Position numbers and translations under genes: made by a program
The notes under the pieces: generated by a model
The model's database searches: none
The model's input: the letters and a program-made list of their open reading frames with translations, nothing else
What the model was told of the DNA's origin: nothing
Source: Hansfordia pulvinata
Taxonomy: Eukaryota; Ascomycota; Sordariomycetes; Xylariales
Length of the DNA: 64,000 bases
Assembly (NCBI GenBank): GCA_006538405.1
Contig: BJKQ01000001.1
Span: 1,674,001-1,738,000 of the forward strand
Reading direction: 5' to 3'
Part shown: one piece after another, positions 46,419-56,630 of the stretch
How the letters are laid out: every line of letters starts with the position of its first letter
Position numbering within the stretch: the stretch's first letter is position 1

Positions 46419-47600
46419 CTACCTCGTGGTGATGCCTTGCCTTGGGCGGCTGACTGAACTGAGCTGAACTGAACTGACTGACTGACTGACGAGAGCAGGA
46501 CACGTGCGGCCGGGGCTTTTCGAGCTCCAGGACGAAGGGCTGGCGATCGAGGGGATCGTGGCGGCGGGGAGGCGCTGCTGGCGGCGCTGACGCCGGAGCA
46601 GCGGGCGCGGACGGTGCACCACATCGACTCGCCCGAGTGGCGGACGTGGTCGAACCCCGAGTTCCTGCTGAGCGACAAGGGCGTCCGGCTGGACGAGGCG
46701 GGCGAGGACGTCGCCGGCGCCGCGCTGGCGCTGCTCGAGGCGACGCTCTCGCCCGAGGGCTACCGCAAGGCAACGGCGGCGATGCGCATCAACGGCTTCC
46801 TGGGCCGGCTGGTCGGCGGCGAGCGCGTCATGAACGAGCGCAGCTACAACCTGTGCCTGTTCGGCCAGCAGGGGCCCTCGGCCACGCGGCCCTGGGGCTT
46901 CAGCTTCTACGGCCACCATTTGTGCCTGTCGGTCCTGCTGCTCGGCCGCCAGATCGTCGTCAGCCCCTGGTTCACCGGCGCCGAGCCCAACGTCATCGAC
47001 GAGGGCGCCCACGCGGGCACCGCCATCCTCGTCCGGGAGGAGGCCCTGGGCCTCGAGCTGATGCGCTCCCTGTCGCCCGAGCAGCGCGCCGCCGCCGTCA
47101 CCTACGCCGGCCTGGACCCTCGGGAGGCGAGGGAAATGCCGCGCGGGCGCTGGAACCACGACGACCAGCGCCACCTGTGCGGCGCGTACCGCGACAACCG
47201 CGTCGTCCCCTACGAGGGCGTGCTCGTCGGCCGGCTGTCCGCCGACCAGCAGGGCCTCGTCGAGAGCATCCTGGCCGAGTACCTGCTGTACCTGCCCGAG
47301 CCCTCGCGGCGGATGCGCCTCGACGACTGCCGCGCGCACTTTGGCGAGACGTGGTTCAGCTGGATCGGCGGGTGTGGGGAGACAGAAGATGCGTTTTATT
47401 ACCGCGTCCAGAGCCCCGTCGTCATCGCCGAGTTCGACCACCACTCGGGCGTCTTCCTCGCCAACGAGCGGCCCGCCCGCTTCCACGTCCACACCCTCCT
47501 GCGCACCCCCAACGCGGGGGACTACGGCGCTGCCCTGCGCCGGCTGGTTCCCGGCGGCGAGGGCGCGGCGGTCCCGCAGGACTTTGTGTGGGAGGGGTGA
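46094..47600 (+). CDS. DUF3500 family protein, one intron, apparent 1-base deletion in exon 2
   Basis: Exon 1 is 46094-46349 (MTSESTQQNEAPPKK...) and exon 2 46499-47600. The 149-nt intron (GTGAGT..GCAG) contains a GGCA microsatellite. The join G|GA gives NDGHVRPGLFELQDEG. Around 46566-46569 (GGGG) one base must be added to keep the frame; beyond it reads AALTPEQRARTVHHIDSP, WRTWSNPEFLLSDKG, NGFLGRLVGGERVMNERSYN, PWGFSFYGHHLCLSV, HHSGVFLANERPARFHVHTL and a terminal FVWEG. These are hallmarks of the DUF3500 family, found in bacteria and fungi and without a proven activity. The reconstructed length is about 452 aa. No signal peptide is seen. The long complementary-strand frame over the same bases is a shadow produced by high GC. 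Confidence 0.92.
46377..46420. repeat. GGCA tetranucleotide microsatellite inside the DUF3500 intron
   Basis: About eleven copies of GGCA fill the middle of the 149-nt intron, making it more than twice the usual intron length in this window. Further CTGAA/CTGAC short repeats lie between it and the acceptor. Confidence 0.9.
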
Positions 47601-47610
47601 GGGCCGGGGA

Positions 47611-47742
47611 GACTGTCGGGGACGAGTGTCGGGGATGACTGTCGGGGTGAATGTCACGGGGCGTGGCTATTGTCACGGGCGGGGGTTATTGTCACGGGCA
47701 GAGGTTATTGTCACGGGCAGGGCTATTGTCACGGGGCAGGGC
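47611..47742. repeat. Degenerate TGTCGGGG / TTATTGTCACGGGC tandem repeats
   Basis: Directly after the DUF3500 stop codon come about four TGTCGGGG-type units, then about five units of 17-19 bp centred on TTGTCACGGG. They are probably in the 3' UTR or terminator region. Confidence 0.8.
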
Positions 47743-47749
47743 TTATGAG

Positions 47750-48460
47750 TGTTTTGTCATGGAAAGGAGGCTTCCCGAATGTGTAGGAATATGCTGGGGC
47801 TTGTAGCTTTGAGGGTGCTGTTTGTCTTCCAGGCTGTTGCAAACCCAGTGTCCATTCTCGTCTTCCTTCAGTCATGTCAGTTGAAACAAAGTCAGAGGCC
47901 TGCCCCGGACCCAAGCTGCAGCTGCCGTTCGTGATGGGGATCCTGGATACACGAGATGTCGAGTTGCTCCGTTCGGTGTGTTCACACGACTGGTGAGCGA
48001 CTGCGGACCGCTGGCTCAGGCACCCGTGCTGAGTCAACATTCCGTTTGCCGGATGCCTGCAACGCGCGGATCGGGTTGCTGCTGTCTTCTTTCATGTCTC
48101 TTGCCGAGGGCGGGCCACTTTCGAAAGCGAACAAGGGGTTCTGCCTGTTGGGTCTGACTCAACTCCAGCGGCTTGTTGAGGTCCGTTTGCGCTTTCCGTC
48201 ATAGTGGCCGGGAATCCACTCGTCATGCCCGGAATCGAGCATATCTGATACGTCAGCTTCATGCCGTTTGCTCGCTGTCCACGTGCCACGTCTGCCTGTC
48301 CATACTGACCGCCAGCATATTGTGAGCCCACTCTACTATTGTCGGCCATCTATGTAGTAGAGGCCCACGGCCAAAACCTGTTTCGTGTCTGACGCTGCCT
48401 AACCCTAGAGACGCTCCTGTCTTCCACCTCTGATACAAGCAGAGCTCGACCGGCCCTGCT
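47750..48460. other. Spacer between DUF3500 gene and helicase relic
   Basis: No open frame with family features. Nothing specific is seen except the downstream TATA element at 48464. Confidence 0.5.
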
Positions 48461-48463
48461 GGC

Positions 48464-48724
48464 TATAAAAGGAGGCAGTCCCCGCACCTCCGTTTTTTCC
48501 CCAGCTCCATCTTCTACACGGCCACCAGGCCTTCCACTCCCTGCCTTCGAAGACCATCATCTCTACTCTACCATCTGCTTCCACACCATCTCCGTCGGCA
48601 TCTCGTCAACCCACCCTTCCCCCAGACGGCCTGATCATCCCCAACCCAAGGCTCTCCCTCTCCCCCTGTATACACCCTCCTCACGCGTCATCCGAGGCCA
48701 ACTATCTGGACCAGGTGTCTAAAA
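48464..48724 (+). promoter_or_regulatory. TATA box and pyrimidine-rich leader of the helicase relic
   Basis: CTATAAAAGG at 48463-48472 is followed by a CT-rich stretch (CCAGCTCCATCTTCTACAC) and a 250-nt pyrimidine-rich leader free of ATG up to AAAATGG at 48722. This is a textbook fungal strong-promoter layout, preserved although the gene behind it is ruined. Confidence 0.5.
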
Positions 48725-49437
48725 ATGGCATCTATCGCAAGGTCAAAGAGGGCTCTAACTTATCTATCAGCCGCTATATACGGACCCGACCCCGCCGCCC
48801 ACCCCCTACCGAGACGACCCGAGCGCCGCGGGCCAATCGCAAGAGCTGCCGGCCACCTGGTGACCGGCCTCGAGGGTGAACACATCCAGACCAAACAACG
48901 CAACTTCCACATATATATAGGAAGACCGGAACTGCCACCCCCAAGCATGGTCCACCGATCAGTAAGTCAGTAAACAGCCCACCAGGTCAGACAGTTCACA
49001 AACTAACACCACAACCTTTAGTCATGGCCCCGATGCAAGACTACCCATTCGACTCGAACCAGTCGGTCATAGCACACCCAGCCCCGATCAGTAACCCCTG
49101 GAACCGACCCCCCGAATCATGGAGGCCGACCCTGACCGCTTCCCACGATGCGCAACCGAATCATGCCCCAAGCACCATACGCACTTTTACGAACACGCAG
49201 GGGAGGACTGGGTCCGGGCCGTGATTCTATTACGGGCGTACAACGATACAGGGGGGGACCTCAAGGATGCGGGCAAGAACAGATTCCGCACCAGATACAA
49301 ATTCACGTCAGAGAAGCCCGGCGGCCGAAAGCAGCCTCCTGGAGCGGCGCAGACGAGGCCGGACACCCACTCGTGATCCACCTTGACAACCTCGACCTCG
49401 TTGGTGTCGAGGAGACCGGCGACCGACCCGTTGTTGT

Positions 49438-49505
49438 TGTCAAGGGTTCTCCCGCTGGTTATGAGCCCGGCGCGGAATCTCCTCCCCTGGCCACCTCGCC
49501 TCTGG
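49438..49505 (+). repeat. 68-bp direct repeat, copy 1
   Basis: Matches 50518-50585 with two mismatches, 1,080 bp apart. Here the repeat is in frame with the flanking relic sequence (SPAGYEPGAESPPLATSPL), so this is probably the original copy. Confidence 0.9.
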
Positions 49506-50517
49506 CAGGCGGGTTCAAAGAGCCGGAATGGTGGTATCCGGAGGACCAGCCGCCCGCGCCAAGGCCGTGCCGAAGCGTGGTGGAAGCGTCGACCTCGGCC
49601 CTGCTGCGGGCCAAGTTCGACGCCACGTGGGCCCGGTACGGGCTCAGATGCGTATCGGCATTCACGCACAGCGACGACGAGGCCCTCGCCAAGACCTACA
49701 ACCATTTTGGCGACATGAACTCATTTCGCTGCTACGTGCAGACGAGCGGTAAGCCCCATCTTGATACCAGCCCCCACGCCAAAGACAGCCCAGCCTTCGT
49801 GACCGGGACAGTTTTCAACCGGCCCGCTCCTGGCCATCCACCGGCTGGCATTCCACTACCTCGTCCAGCCAGAGCACGTCGCCGAGGGTCACGTATCGTC
49901 AGCTGCAATGGACTCGGCCCGGCAGCCCGGCCTCGCGGTAAGCTACGACAAGGCTGGGCTCCTCACCGTCCCCGAGCACCACTCCGCAATGGCGCACCTG
50001 TGCAGTCGCGCCCACGCCGTGGGCCTCGTGCCGAGCACGGTAGGCCCCGCCGGGGCCACTCGCGACCAGCTCAGCGCCGCAATCAGCAGCATGGTGACCT
50101 ACGCTTCCATCCGCACCCGCAACGACATGGACAGACAGAAAATGGGCAGCTCGGAACGAAAATCCGTCGTCCGGGTGCTGTGGGCCCCGGGGCGCAACCC
50201 ACGACGGTCAAGTCTATGATCGTCGTTTTCAGAAGCTCCGGACGCCCGGCTTGCTTTGGTTGACTGGCGGTCATCAGTAGCAAAAGATATTTCGTTCCAT
50301 CACAGAAGTCAGATATCTACCCACCCCCTTTACCCTTCTCTCCCTCTGAGCATCGGCATCGACTGCTACCCTGCTTCACCTCCTTTGGGTCCTGGCTGTC
50401 ACCAGTGACCCATTCTCCCCAGACGGAATCGACGGAAAACGACTCTTTCGTTTTCCGTCGAGGTGTAGGCCGGACGAAGATGAGGGGACGAAAAAGGACA
50501 CAGATGACAGCACGGGC

Positions 50518-50585
50518 TGTCACGGGTCCTCCCGCTGGTTATGAGCCCGGCGCGGAATCTCCTCCCCTGGCCACCTCGCCTCTGG
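50518..50585 (+). repeat. 68-bp direct repeat, copy 2
   Basis: A second copy of 49438-49505, located just before the helicase core fragment. It is preceded by about 230 bp (50290-50517) that look unrelated to the helicase. Confidence 0.9.
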
Positions 50586-51785
50586 CTCCTCGGGACAACA
50601 GCAGGTGCGGTTGGTCACTCAAAATCAACAAGAGTGACAAATCATACCGCTATGACGTCCTCCGGGGGTTCGTGGAGGGGGCGGGGGGATATCCCAGTCC
50701 AAGACCCGATTGCGGTCATTGTTGGTCTAAACGCGTTGCCCATCGTTGGAACGCGAGTGCACCGTCCTCGTCACTGACGAGGCCCACATGATCCGGTCGC
50801 ACTCGACGCGGTCTCACCAGTGCGCCGCGCTATTCAAGAGCGACATCAAGATCCTGGCGAGCGCGACTCCCATGGTCAACCACGTGAGGGACTATCTGGG
50901 AACGCTGCGCATCTTGGCGCCTCATCTGTCGAAACGGGTCCGCCTGCCCGACGATTTCGACCCGGTCCAGCTCCACAGGGCCGGGTATGACCCCCTATCG
51001 TGCCCGCCGGCTCGGTCGAGTGGAAGGACATGTTAGGAGGCACGAGGGACCCGGTCTGAGTCGCGGCGACAGGAGACTCTCTCGTCGAGGCCGCTGCTGA
51101 CGACGACGACTTCGCTGATACGCAGACGGGACCCACTGAGTTCCTCAGGGCCCGCCTGAGGGAGTGGGAGGACGACAAGTTTCCCTGGTGGATCTTCAAC
51201 GCCGCCCTCTTCAAGGAGGTGGGCAGAAGGCACAAGTGGAGCTTTGACGCCTGCCGCAATGCGATCAACCGCATTATCGAAGAGCTGTTCGTGCGGCGCA
51301 CCCTTTCAACGAAACTTCGGATGCTTAATGGCTCCTACACCACGCCGGGCGACGGCATGCCTAAGGTGACTGTCAGGACGGTGGAGATGACGATGCCCCC
51401 TGGCCTTATGGCGTGCCAGGGCATCATCATGCGCGCGTTTTGGCCCTCGCTGCTCAGCCCGCCGGCCAAGGAGAAGCCGGACAGGAAGAAGAGGCTGAAG
51501 GAGAGGGACGAGGAGGCCATGCGGATTAAGTACGGCGTATGAAGGATGATGTAGTTGGCTGTCGTGGACACAGCCAACGTACCCATGCTCGACATGCTCG
51601 ACGGGATGAAAGAGGAGCACCAGCAAGAGTGGGAGGACAGGGTCTATCCTAGGACCCGATTGCGGTCATTGCAGGTGAGCTTCGCATCCCTTCCCCATCG
51701 CTGAAACCCGCACGGCGCGCGCCGACGAGGATGTATGCTGATGGCAGCGAGCGCAGACCAGGAGAAGCAGACCGCCCGACCGCGA

Positions 51786-51924
51786 GCGAATGCGTGGTGT
51801 TGCTGGACACGTGCAAGTGCTGTCTCGAGGCCACGCAGCGGCGGAGGACAGGTCCATCCCTCAGCAAGGTGGACAGGTCGCGAGACTGGGAGGTGGTTTA
51901 TGATAACAGGCTCTCCAGCGGCTC
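51786..51924 (+). repeat. 139-bp internal repeat, less mutated copy
   Basis: Aligns without gaps to 52683-52821. It encodes ECVVLLDTCKCCLEATQRRR followed by SRDWEVVYDN and SSGS, an open frame with a Cys-containing motif, possibly part of a zinc-binding region. Confidence 0.8.
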
Positions 51925-52682
51925 ACACCGCACGGCATATGGGGACTCATGACGCACCCTTTCCCGTCCCTCTCGGTCTGCGTCCCGTTCACAGAGCACA
52001 ACAGTGCCGTGATAAAGAAGTGGGCAAACGCCTGCTGCCGCATCGAGGACATGTGCACAGGTCCGGGCGACCAGCAGCTGTCCAAGACCAAGAGAGATAT
52101 CAGGGGTATAGACATGGTCAAATTTACCCTCTGGTGGGCGTTCAGCTCTGTCGACGTGGCCTCGCGGGTGCGGGAGATGAACTCTTTCACGACCGTATTC
52201 AACAAGCACAGGCCAGAAATCGATCAGTTTCTGAGCACACACGAGATTGAATCAAGTTTCTGTTTTTGTTAATAGAGACATAATATAAGAATAATAATTT
52301 TAGAATGGAAAATTTTTTATATTTTAACAGTGCACCAAGTGCGAGGTCCTCGGCAGGCGACAGCGGACGCGACGCGCGCGGCACCCACTTAACTCGGTCA
52401 TCACAATCACAGACTCGCCCGGCTCCAGTGACGAGTCCGACATCTAAGAGATCGGACACACCCATCACATCCCAGCCGACGACGTTGTTAGCATCTCGTC
52501 GGCCGCCACGTCGGATACCGAGCGCGGGGAGTCGGTGGCCGAGCGACATCAGGCAGGCCAGACCGCCATAAGGCCGTACGGGCTGCGCGTCGCATCGAGC
52601 CCGGGCGATGGCCGCACCTCTCCGGAGTCCATTATCTCTAACGGGAGCTCGCGCGAGTTTGCCCTTAGCCGCCCGAGGGCGC

Positions 52683-52821
52683 GCGAATGCGTGGTGTCGC
52701 TAAACACCTATAAGTGTTGCCTTAAGGCAATGCAGCGTCGCAGGTCGGGCCCGTTATTCCTCGATGTGGATATGTCGCGTGATTAAGAGGTGGTTTATAA
52801 TAACACGCTCTCCAGCGGCTC
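52683..52821 (+). repeat. 139-bp internal repeat, more mutated copy
   Basis: Ungapped partner of 51786-51924 with 33 differences by hand count, 21 of them transitions. The TGG codon of the first copy is TAA here, breaking the frame (SRD-stop-EVVYNN). The flank at 52260-52330 is markedly AT-rich compared with the rest of the window. Confidence 0.8.
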
Positions 52822-53806
52822 GATCCCCACGAGGTGCATTAAGTGCGAGCACTTATACCACTCGTGCGACCTTATAACGCTTGATCGCAGCGAGGCAGCC
52901 GTCCGCCTCGCGGTGGCTTATAAATAGTGGCACGGCGCCGCTACACACGATCTGAACGATCGCACCCTTTGTGTACGTACACGCGGCCTGGTCCTGAGGG
53001 ACACTGTCGAGCCAGAACAGCCCAGCCAACGCGGAAATGCAGTGGGATGCGATCACAGGTACACGCCGCAGCCGACCAGTGGCAGTACAAGTCGGAGGAT
53101 GCGGGGACATGTGACTGGTTTCCGACTATCTCGACAAGTTCCTGCGCAACTCACCCGAGTCTGAGGGGCTGAACGACCGATGGCGCCCTCGCACGGCGTG
53201 CGTGGCTGCACCACCCAGTGAGTGCCGCAACCCCGAAGACGACAAGTCGCACGTGTTCGCCAACAACCCGGAAGCTGCGCTGGCCTCCTGCGCGAGCTGG
53301 AGATCCTGGCCAACAGCGACAATAGCCACTTCTCACCAGGAATCAAACAAGAGTTAGTTAAGCGAGGTAGACTACGGGGAAGAGGACAGGAATTCGACGT
53401 CGCCGAGGCGATGGGCTGGAGGTCGCTATGGTACAGGTTCCATGTCTTGCAATATTAAAGATAGAAAATACGTGTCAAAATACATGCCATGACCATCTCG
53501 TGTATACGAAATGCAACGGACGCCAGGATACGTCTTGTATCCAATAACAATCCATGTCTAAACCGCCAGCGAGCATCGAGATGTTCTGATCTCTGGCTCA
53601 TCTTCTCGTCTGCTTACCCTCTCCTGTGTCTATGGTCTAGATTCCATGTCTGTTCCGTGTCCTCGTCGTCCCATCTGCTGCCCACTGGACCTCTTGTTCT
53701 CCCTTTCACTCATTCTGTCTCCATCTTCACCCGGGTATGACCAGCAAAAGCACCGATCCCATGACCAACACCCATTTATTCTACCCCCCCCCCCTCCGAC
53801 CTACTT

Positions 53807-54165
53807 TCACCACCCCCGGACCGTGACTCGACACTCACGGTCTAGCCCCTCCCCTCGCCCTCCGCGGCCGCCGCGGGCGGCTCTGCTCGGCTTCGGCTTC
53901 GGCTTCGGCGGGGCGGCAGCGGCAGCGGAAGCGACCTCGGCGGGATCGGGCCTGCATACCTCGACGGGCTCGCCGCGGCTGTGGGGGATGTGGGCGACGC
54001 GGGCCGAGCACGCGGTGCAGAAGACGTCGGTGTCCTCGAACCAGTGGCCCAGGCAGGGCAGGCAGGCGAGGAAGACGCAGACGAGGCAGAGCAGGCCGCC
54101 GACGACACTATATGTATATATATATTGTCAACACCCCGCGTCTTGTCAGTCCTGACAATGTTTTC

Positions 54166-54199
<34 letters not shown>

Positions 54200-54652
54200 C
54201 GTCTTGCTTGCGCAACTTACATCTGCGTGCTGCTTCCCTCCTGGGTGGTCCGCGTCAGGGCGCGCTGGCCGCACCACGGGCAGTCGATCCACCGCGGCTC
54301 CCGGCCCAGCTGCTCCAGCGGCATGACGGGCTCCGAAGCGGCGGCGGCGGCGGCGGCGGGCGGACGGTAGGCTGGCGGCGCCTCTCCCATGGGTCTGTTT
54401 GATTAACAATAAAAGAAAGTCAGCGAACTGGCTCGTCATTATTCGTCTCTCTCTCTCTCTCTCTCCTTTTCTTTCAAGGAAGGAAGGGAAGACGGACTCC
54501 AGCATGATCTCGTCGCCGGTGTAGCCCGGAGGCAGGACGGGATTCTCGTTGTCGAGTTCAGGACCGGGCGGCGGCGGCGGCGGCGGCGGCGCATTCCTCC
54601 GGGCCGAGGCGCGCGTCCTCTTGGCGTCGTTCATGGCGGAAGCGGCGATCAT
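53807..54652 (-). CDS. LITAF-domain membrane-associated zinc protein, three exons
   Basis: Exon 1 54652-54498, exon 2 54394-54221 and exon 3 54107-53807 (introns of 103 and 113 nt) give 209 aa. A Pro-rich N-terminus includes a run of eight Pro and APPAYRPP (PPxY-like, a WW/ubiquitin-ligase docking type). The LITAF domain follows: CPWC at 90-93, TRTTQEGSSTQ, a hydrophobic membrane-dipping helix about 111-130 (IVVGGLLCLVCVFLACLPC), then DTDVFCTACSARVAHIPHS with CxxC at 140-143. LITAF proteins sit on the cytosolic face of endosomes/lysosomes or plasma membrane as monotopic zinc proteins. The tail is Ala/Pro/Lys-rich (PPKPKPKPS) and Arg/Gly-rich; its exact end is the least certain part, since a GTGAGT donor-like site lies shortly before the stop. 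ATG 54634 (MNDAKRTR) is an alternative start. Both introns carry GA/CT dinucleotide repeats. Confidence 0.88.
54167..54196. repeat. (AG)15 microsatellite in LITAF intron 2
   Basis: Thirty nucleotides of pure AG on the plus strand, hence CT in the pre-mRNA of the minus-strand gene, close to the intron 2 donor. It is complementary to the repeat in intron 1. Confidence 0.9.
54446..54465. repeat. (TC)10 microsatellite in LITAF intron 1
   Basis: Twenty nucleotides of TC on the plus strand, GA in the transcript, within intron 1 of the LITAF-domain gene. Confidence 0.9.
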
Positions 54653-55817
54653 ATTGTTGGTGGTGGTGGTGTCGGACGGCGGTGGCGGCGACGGCGGCAG
54701 CAGGGGCTCTGGGGGCGCATCTGCTGTGTCTGCTCGGACGGACGTGTGTTTCGGGTTTTATGGTGTTTTATTATTATTATTTCTTCTTCTGTGGTCGAGA
54801 AGACGGCGTGAAAGGGGGTCACTGTTTGCGTCTGCTGGACAAAATTCTGGGTTGTGATATGTCTGGTTGTTTTATATCATCTCGCCTCGCCACTGCCGGC
54901 GAACCCACCCCGGCCCGACTTGCGAATCGCGGACAAGCCTCGATCCCAGGGGGGCGCGTGTTGCCGTCGTTGTTACGTCAAGAGAGCCAGCCAACAGTGC
55001 CGATTCAGCCTCGACAGCAGCAGCAGCAGCAGCGGCGGCGGCCCGCGCGCGAGAGAGAGAGAAAGAGAGAGAGCGCCCGCCGATCGGTGGGCAGTGCCGG
55101 GCCGGGGCCGGGCAGGTGATGGAGAAGCTGTCGACTTACATGTACGTTAACTATCTAAGGGATGCTTGGCAGGCAACCCGTGGCCCAGGTCTCACCAGGC
55201 ACATCCATCCATCTGCTGCATTGCACTGCACTGCACAGCCTTTGGCCTGTGGCTGGCAGGCTGGCAGCCTTACCGCCGGGAATATGGGGTGATATGGGGA
55301 GGCTCGGGTGCACAGCCCCGGGACTGTGGCATTATCGGGTCCCGAGGGTTCCCCCCGTGTATGGATGCTAGTTATTGAGTCCATAATTCATGTGGCTGCG
55401 GTTCCATCAGGGCCAATCGACACTTGGGGAACCGTGCAGCAGACCATTCGCACGCTTATAACATCAATGGAGACGCGCCTGTACGAATGGTCGCAGCATA
55501 ATACCCGATAGAGCAGCAGCCGCACACCGAGCAACACAAGACCACGACATGACCTCACACAGCCCGGCAAAACCTCTCTCTCTCTCTCTCTTCGGATCTA
55601 GTACATCCTACTGTAATGAATGGCCTCTAGTCTCGGTCACTGGCAGCGCAATGGCCGACTCGTCACTATAACAGCCATCCCAGCGGCTACGTTCTCTCGC
55701 GCTCAGCCTCACCACCACAGCACGTTGGCTCTAAAGAGACAGATATGAGAGGTATGAACATGCAACATCATATCATCAACGGTAGAGCAGGCACTGTGAT
55801 GTCCCCAAACCCGCATC
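54653..55817. other. Spacer between LITAF and GNAT genes
   Basis: Contains a CAG/GCG trinucleotide run near 55010-55045, GA repeats near 55050-55075 and a CT repeat near 55575. No gene is supported; it should contain the LITAF promoter and the 3' UTR of the acetyltransferase gene. Confidence 0.5.
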
Positions 55818-56630
55818 TCACAGGCTCTTGCACATGACCCAGTCGTTGTGCGTCTTCCCGCCCATGACGAACCCCGTCTCCCCGACCTTCTCGAACCCGT
55901 GCCTCGCGTACAGCCGCTGCGTGTCCGGGATCTTCTCCCACACCGTCAGGTGCACCCGCCTGAACCCCTCCGCCGCCGCCGCCTCGACCGCGCGCCGGAG
56001 CAGCCTCGTGCCCAGCCCCTTGCCCTGCGCCCGCCCGTCGACGTACAGCCTCTCGAACTTGGCGTGCGTCCTCTCCGGGTCTTCTTCTTGTCCCCCTTCT
56101 TCCAGGGCGGCAACGTGAGGGTCCGTCTCGCCGCGGGCCAGCTGCGCGAACCCCAGGACTTCTTCTTTCTCCTCCTCCTCCTTCTTCCCCTTCCCCTTCT
56201 TCTTGGCCACCCACGTCGTCTTGCGCGGGTCGCGGATCTCCGCCTCCACCGCCGCCGCCGTGTACGCCGACCCCAGGTACGCCGCCAGGTCCGCCGCATC
56301 CAGGTCCCACCCGAACGTCTCCGTGAACGTCCGCGCGCCCACCGCCGCCACCCCCGCCGCGTCCGCCGGCTGCGCCTCTACGATCTGGATCTTTTTTAAA
56401 GGATTTGGTTAGGGAGGAAGAAAGGGTTCAAGGCGGGCAATAAGAGAGACAGATCAGGTCGAGTGACTTAGGTAGTTTTCGACGAGAGACGGCGTGTCTC
56501 GCTCCTTTTTTTTTCTCTTTTTTCTTTTTTCTTTCTCTCTTACTATCCTTTCTTTTCTCGGGCCTGCTCATTTGCTTACCGTGTCGTCGTCGTTGTCGTG
56601 GGCCGACGCTCCGTTCGCGGGGGCCGCCAT
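55818..56630 (-). CDS. GNAT-family N-acetyltransferase
   Basis: Exon 1 56630-56580 (17 codons, MAAPANGASAHDNDDDT) and exon 2 56390-55818 are separated by a 189-nt intron with GTAAGC donor, CCTAACC branch and AAAAAAG acceptor; phase 0, 207 aa. Exon 2 opens with IQIVEAQPADAAGVAAVGAR and FTETFGW, a GNAT start strand and helix. Next come a Lys/Glu-rich low-complexity insert (KKKGKGKKEEEEKEE), strand VLGFAQLA, and FERLYVDGRAQGKGLGTRLL around 129-146 carrying the acetyl-CoA pyrophosphate loop (QGKGLG). Then follow VHLTVWEKIPDTQRLYARHG and the last strand GETGFVMGG. The VWE...A..LY...GF pattern is standard for small-molecule GNATs; the substrate cannot be predicted. Confidence 0.93.

Larger units (their letters stand above)
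48725..53450 (+). pseudogene. Degenerate SNF2-type helicase gene (multi-fragment relic, possibly repeat-associated)
   Basis: The relic starts ATGGCATCTATC (48725). After 79 codons comes a perfect 60-nt intron (GTAAGT at 48962, ACTAACACC branch, TTTAG at 49021). Coding-like pieces follow in changing frames: DRFPRCATESCPKHHTHFYE and AGKNRFRTRYKFTSEKPGG (49119-49330); HLDNLDLVGVEETGDRP and ATWARYGLRCVSAFTHSDDE (49330-49745); GLVPSTVGPAGATRDQLSA (near 50030); DPIAVIVGLNALPIVG (50700); a helicase core ECTVLVTDEAHMIRSHSTRS with DIKILASATPMVNHVRDYLG (50750-50910); a DACRNAINRIIEELFVRRTL piece (51240-51540); and KWANACCRIEDMCTGPG to 52270. A further diverged part runs to about 53450. DEAH and SATP match SNF2/helicase motifs II and III. 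Many frameshifts, stops and a 68-bp internal duplication show it is dead. Such helicase genes are often multi-copy in fungi; the family call is from the core motifs. Confidence 0.65.

Noticed and set aside
46419..47657. 412-codon minus-strand frame
   Set aside because: Exact antisense shadow of the DUF3500 exon 2, produced by G/C at third codon positions. The plus-strand product has clear family motifs.
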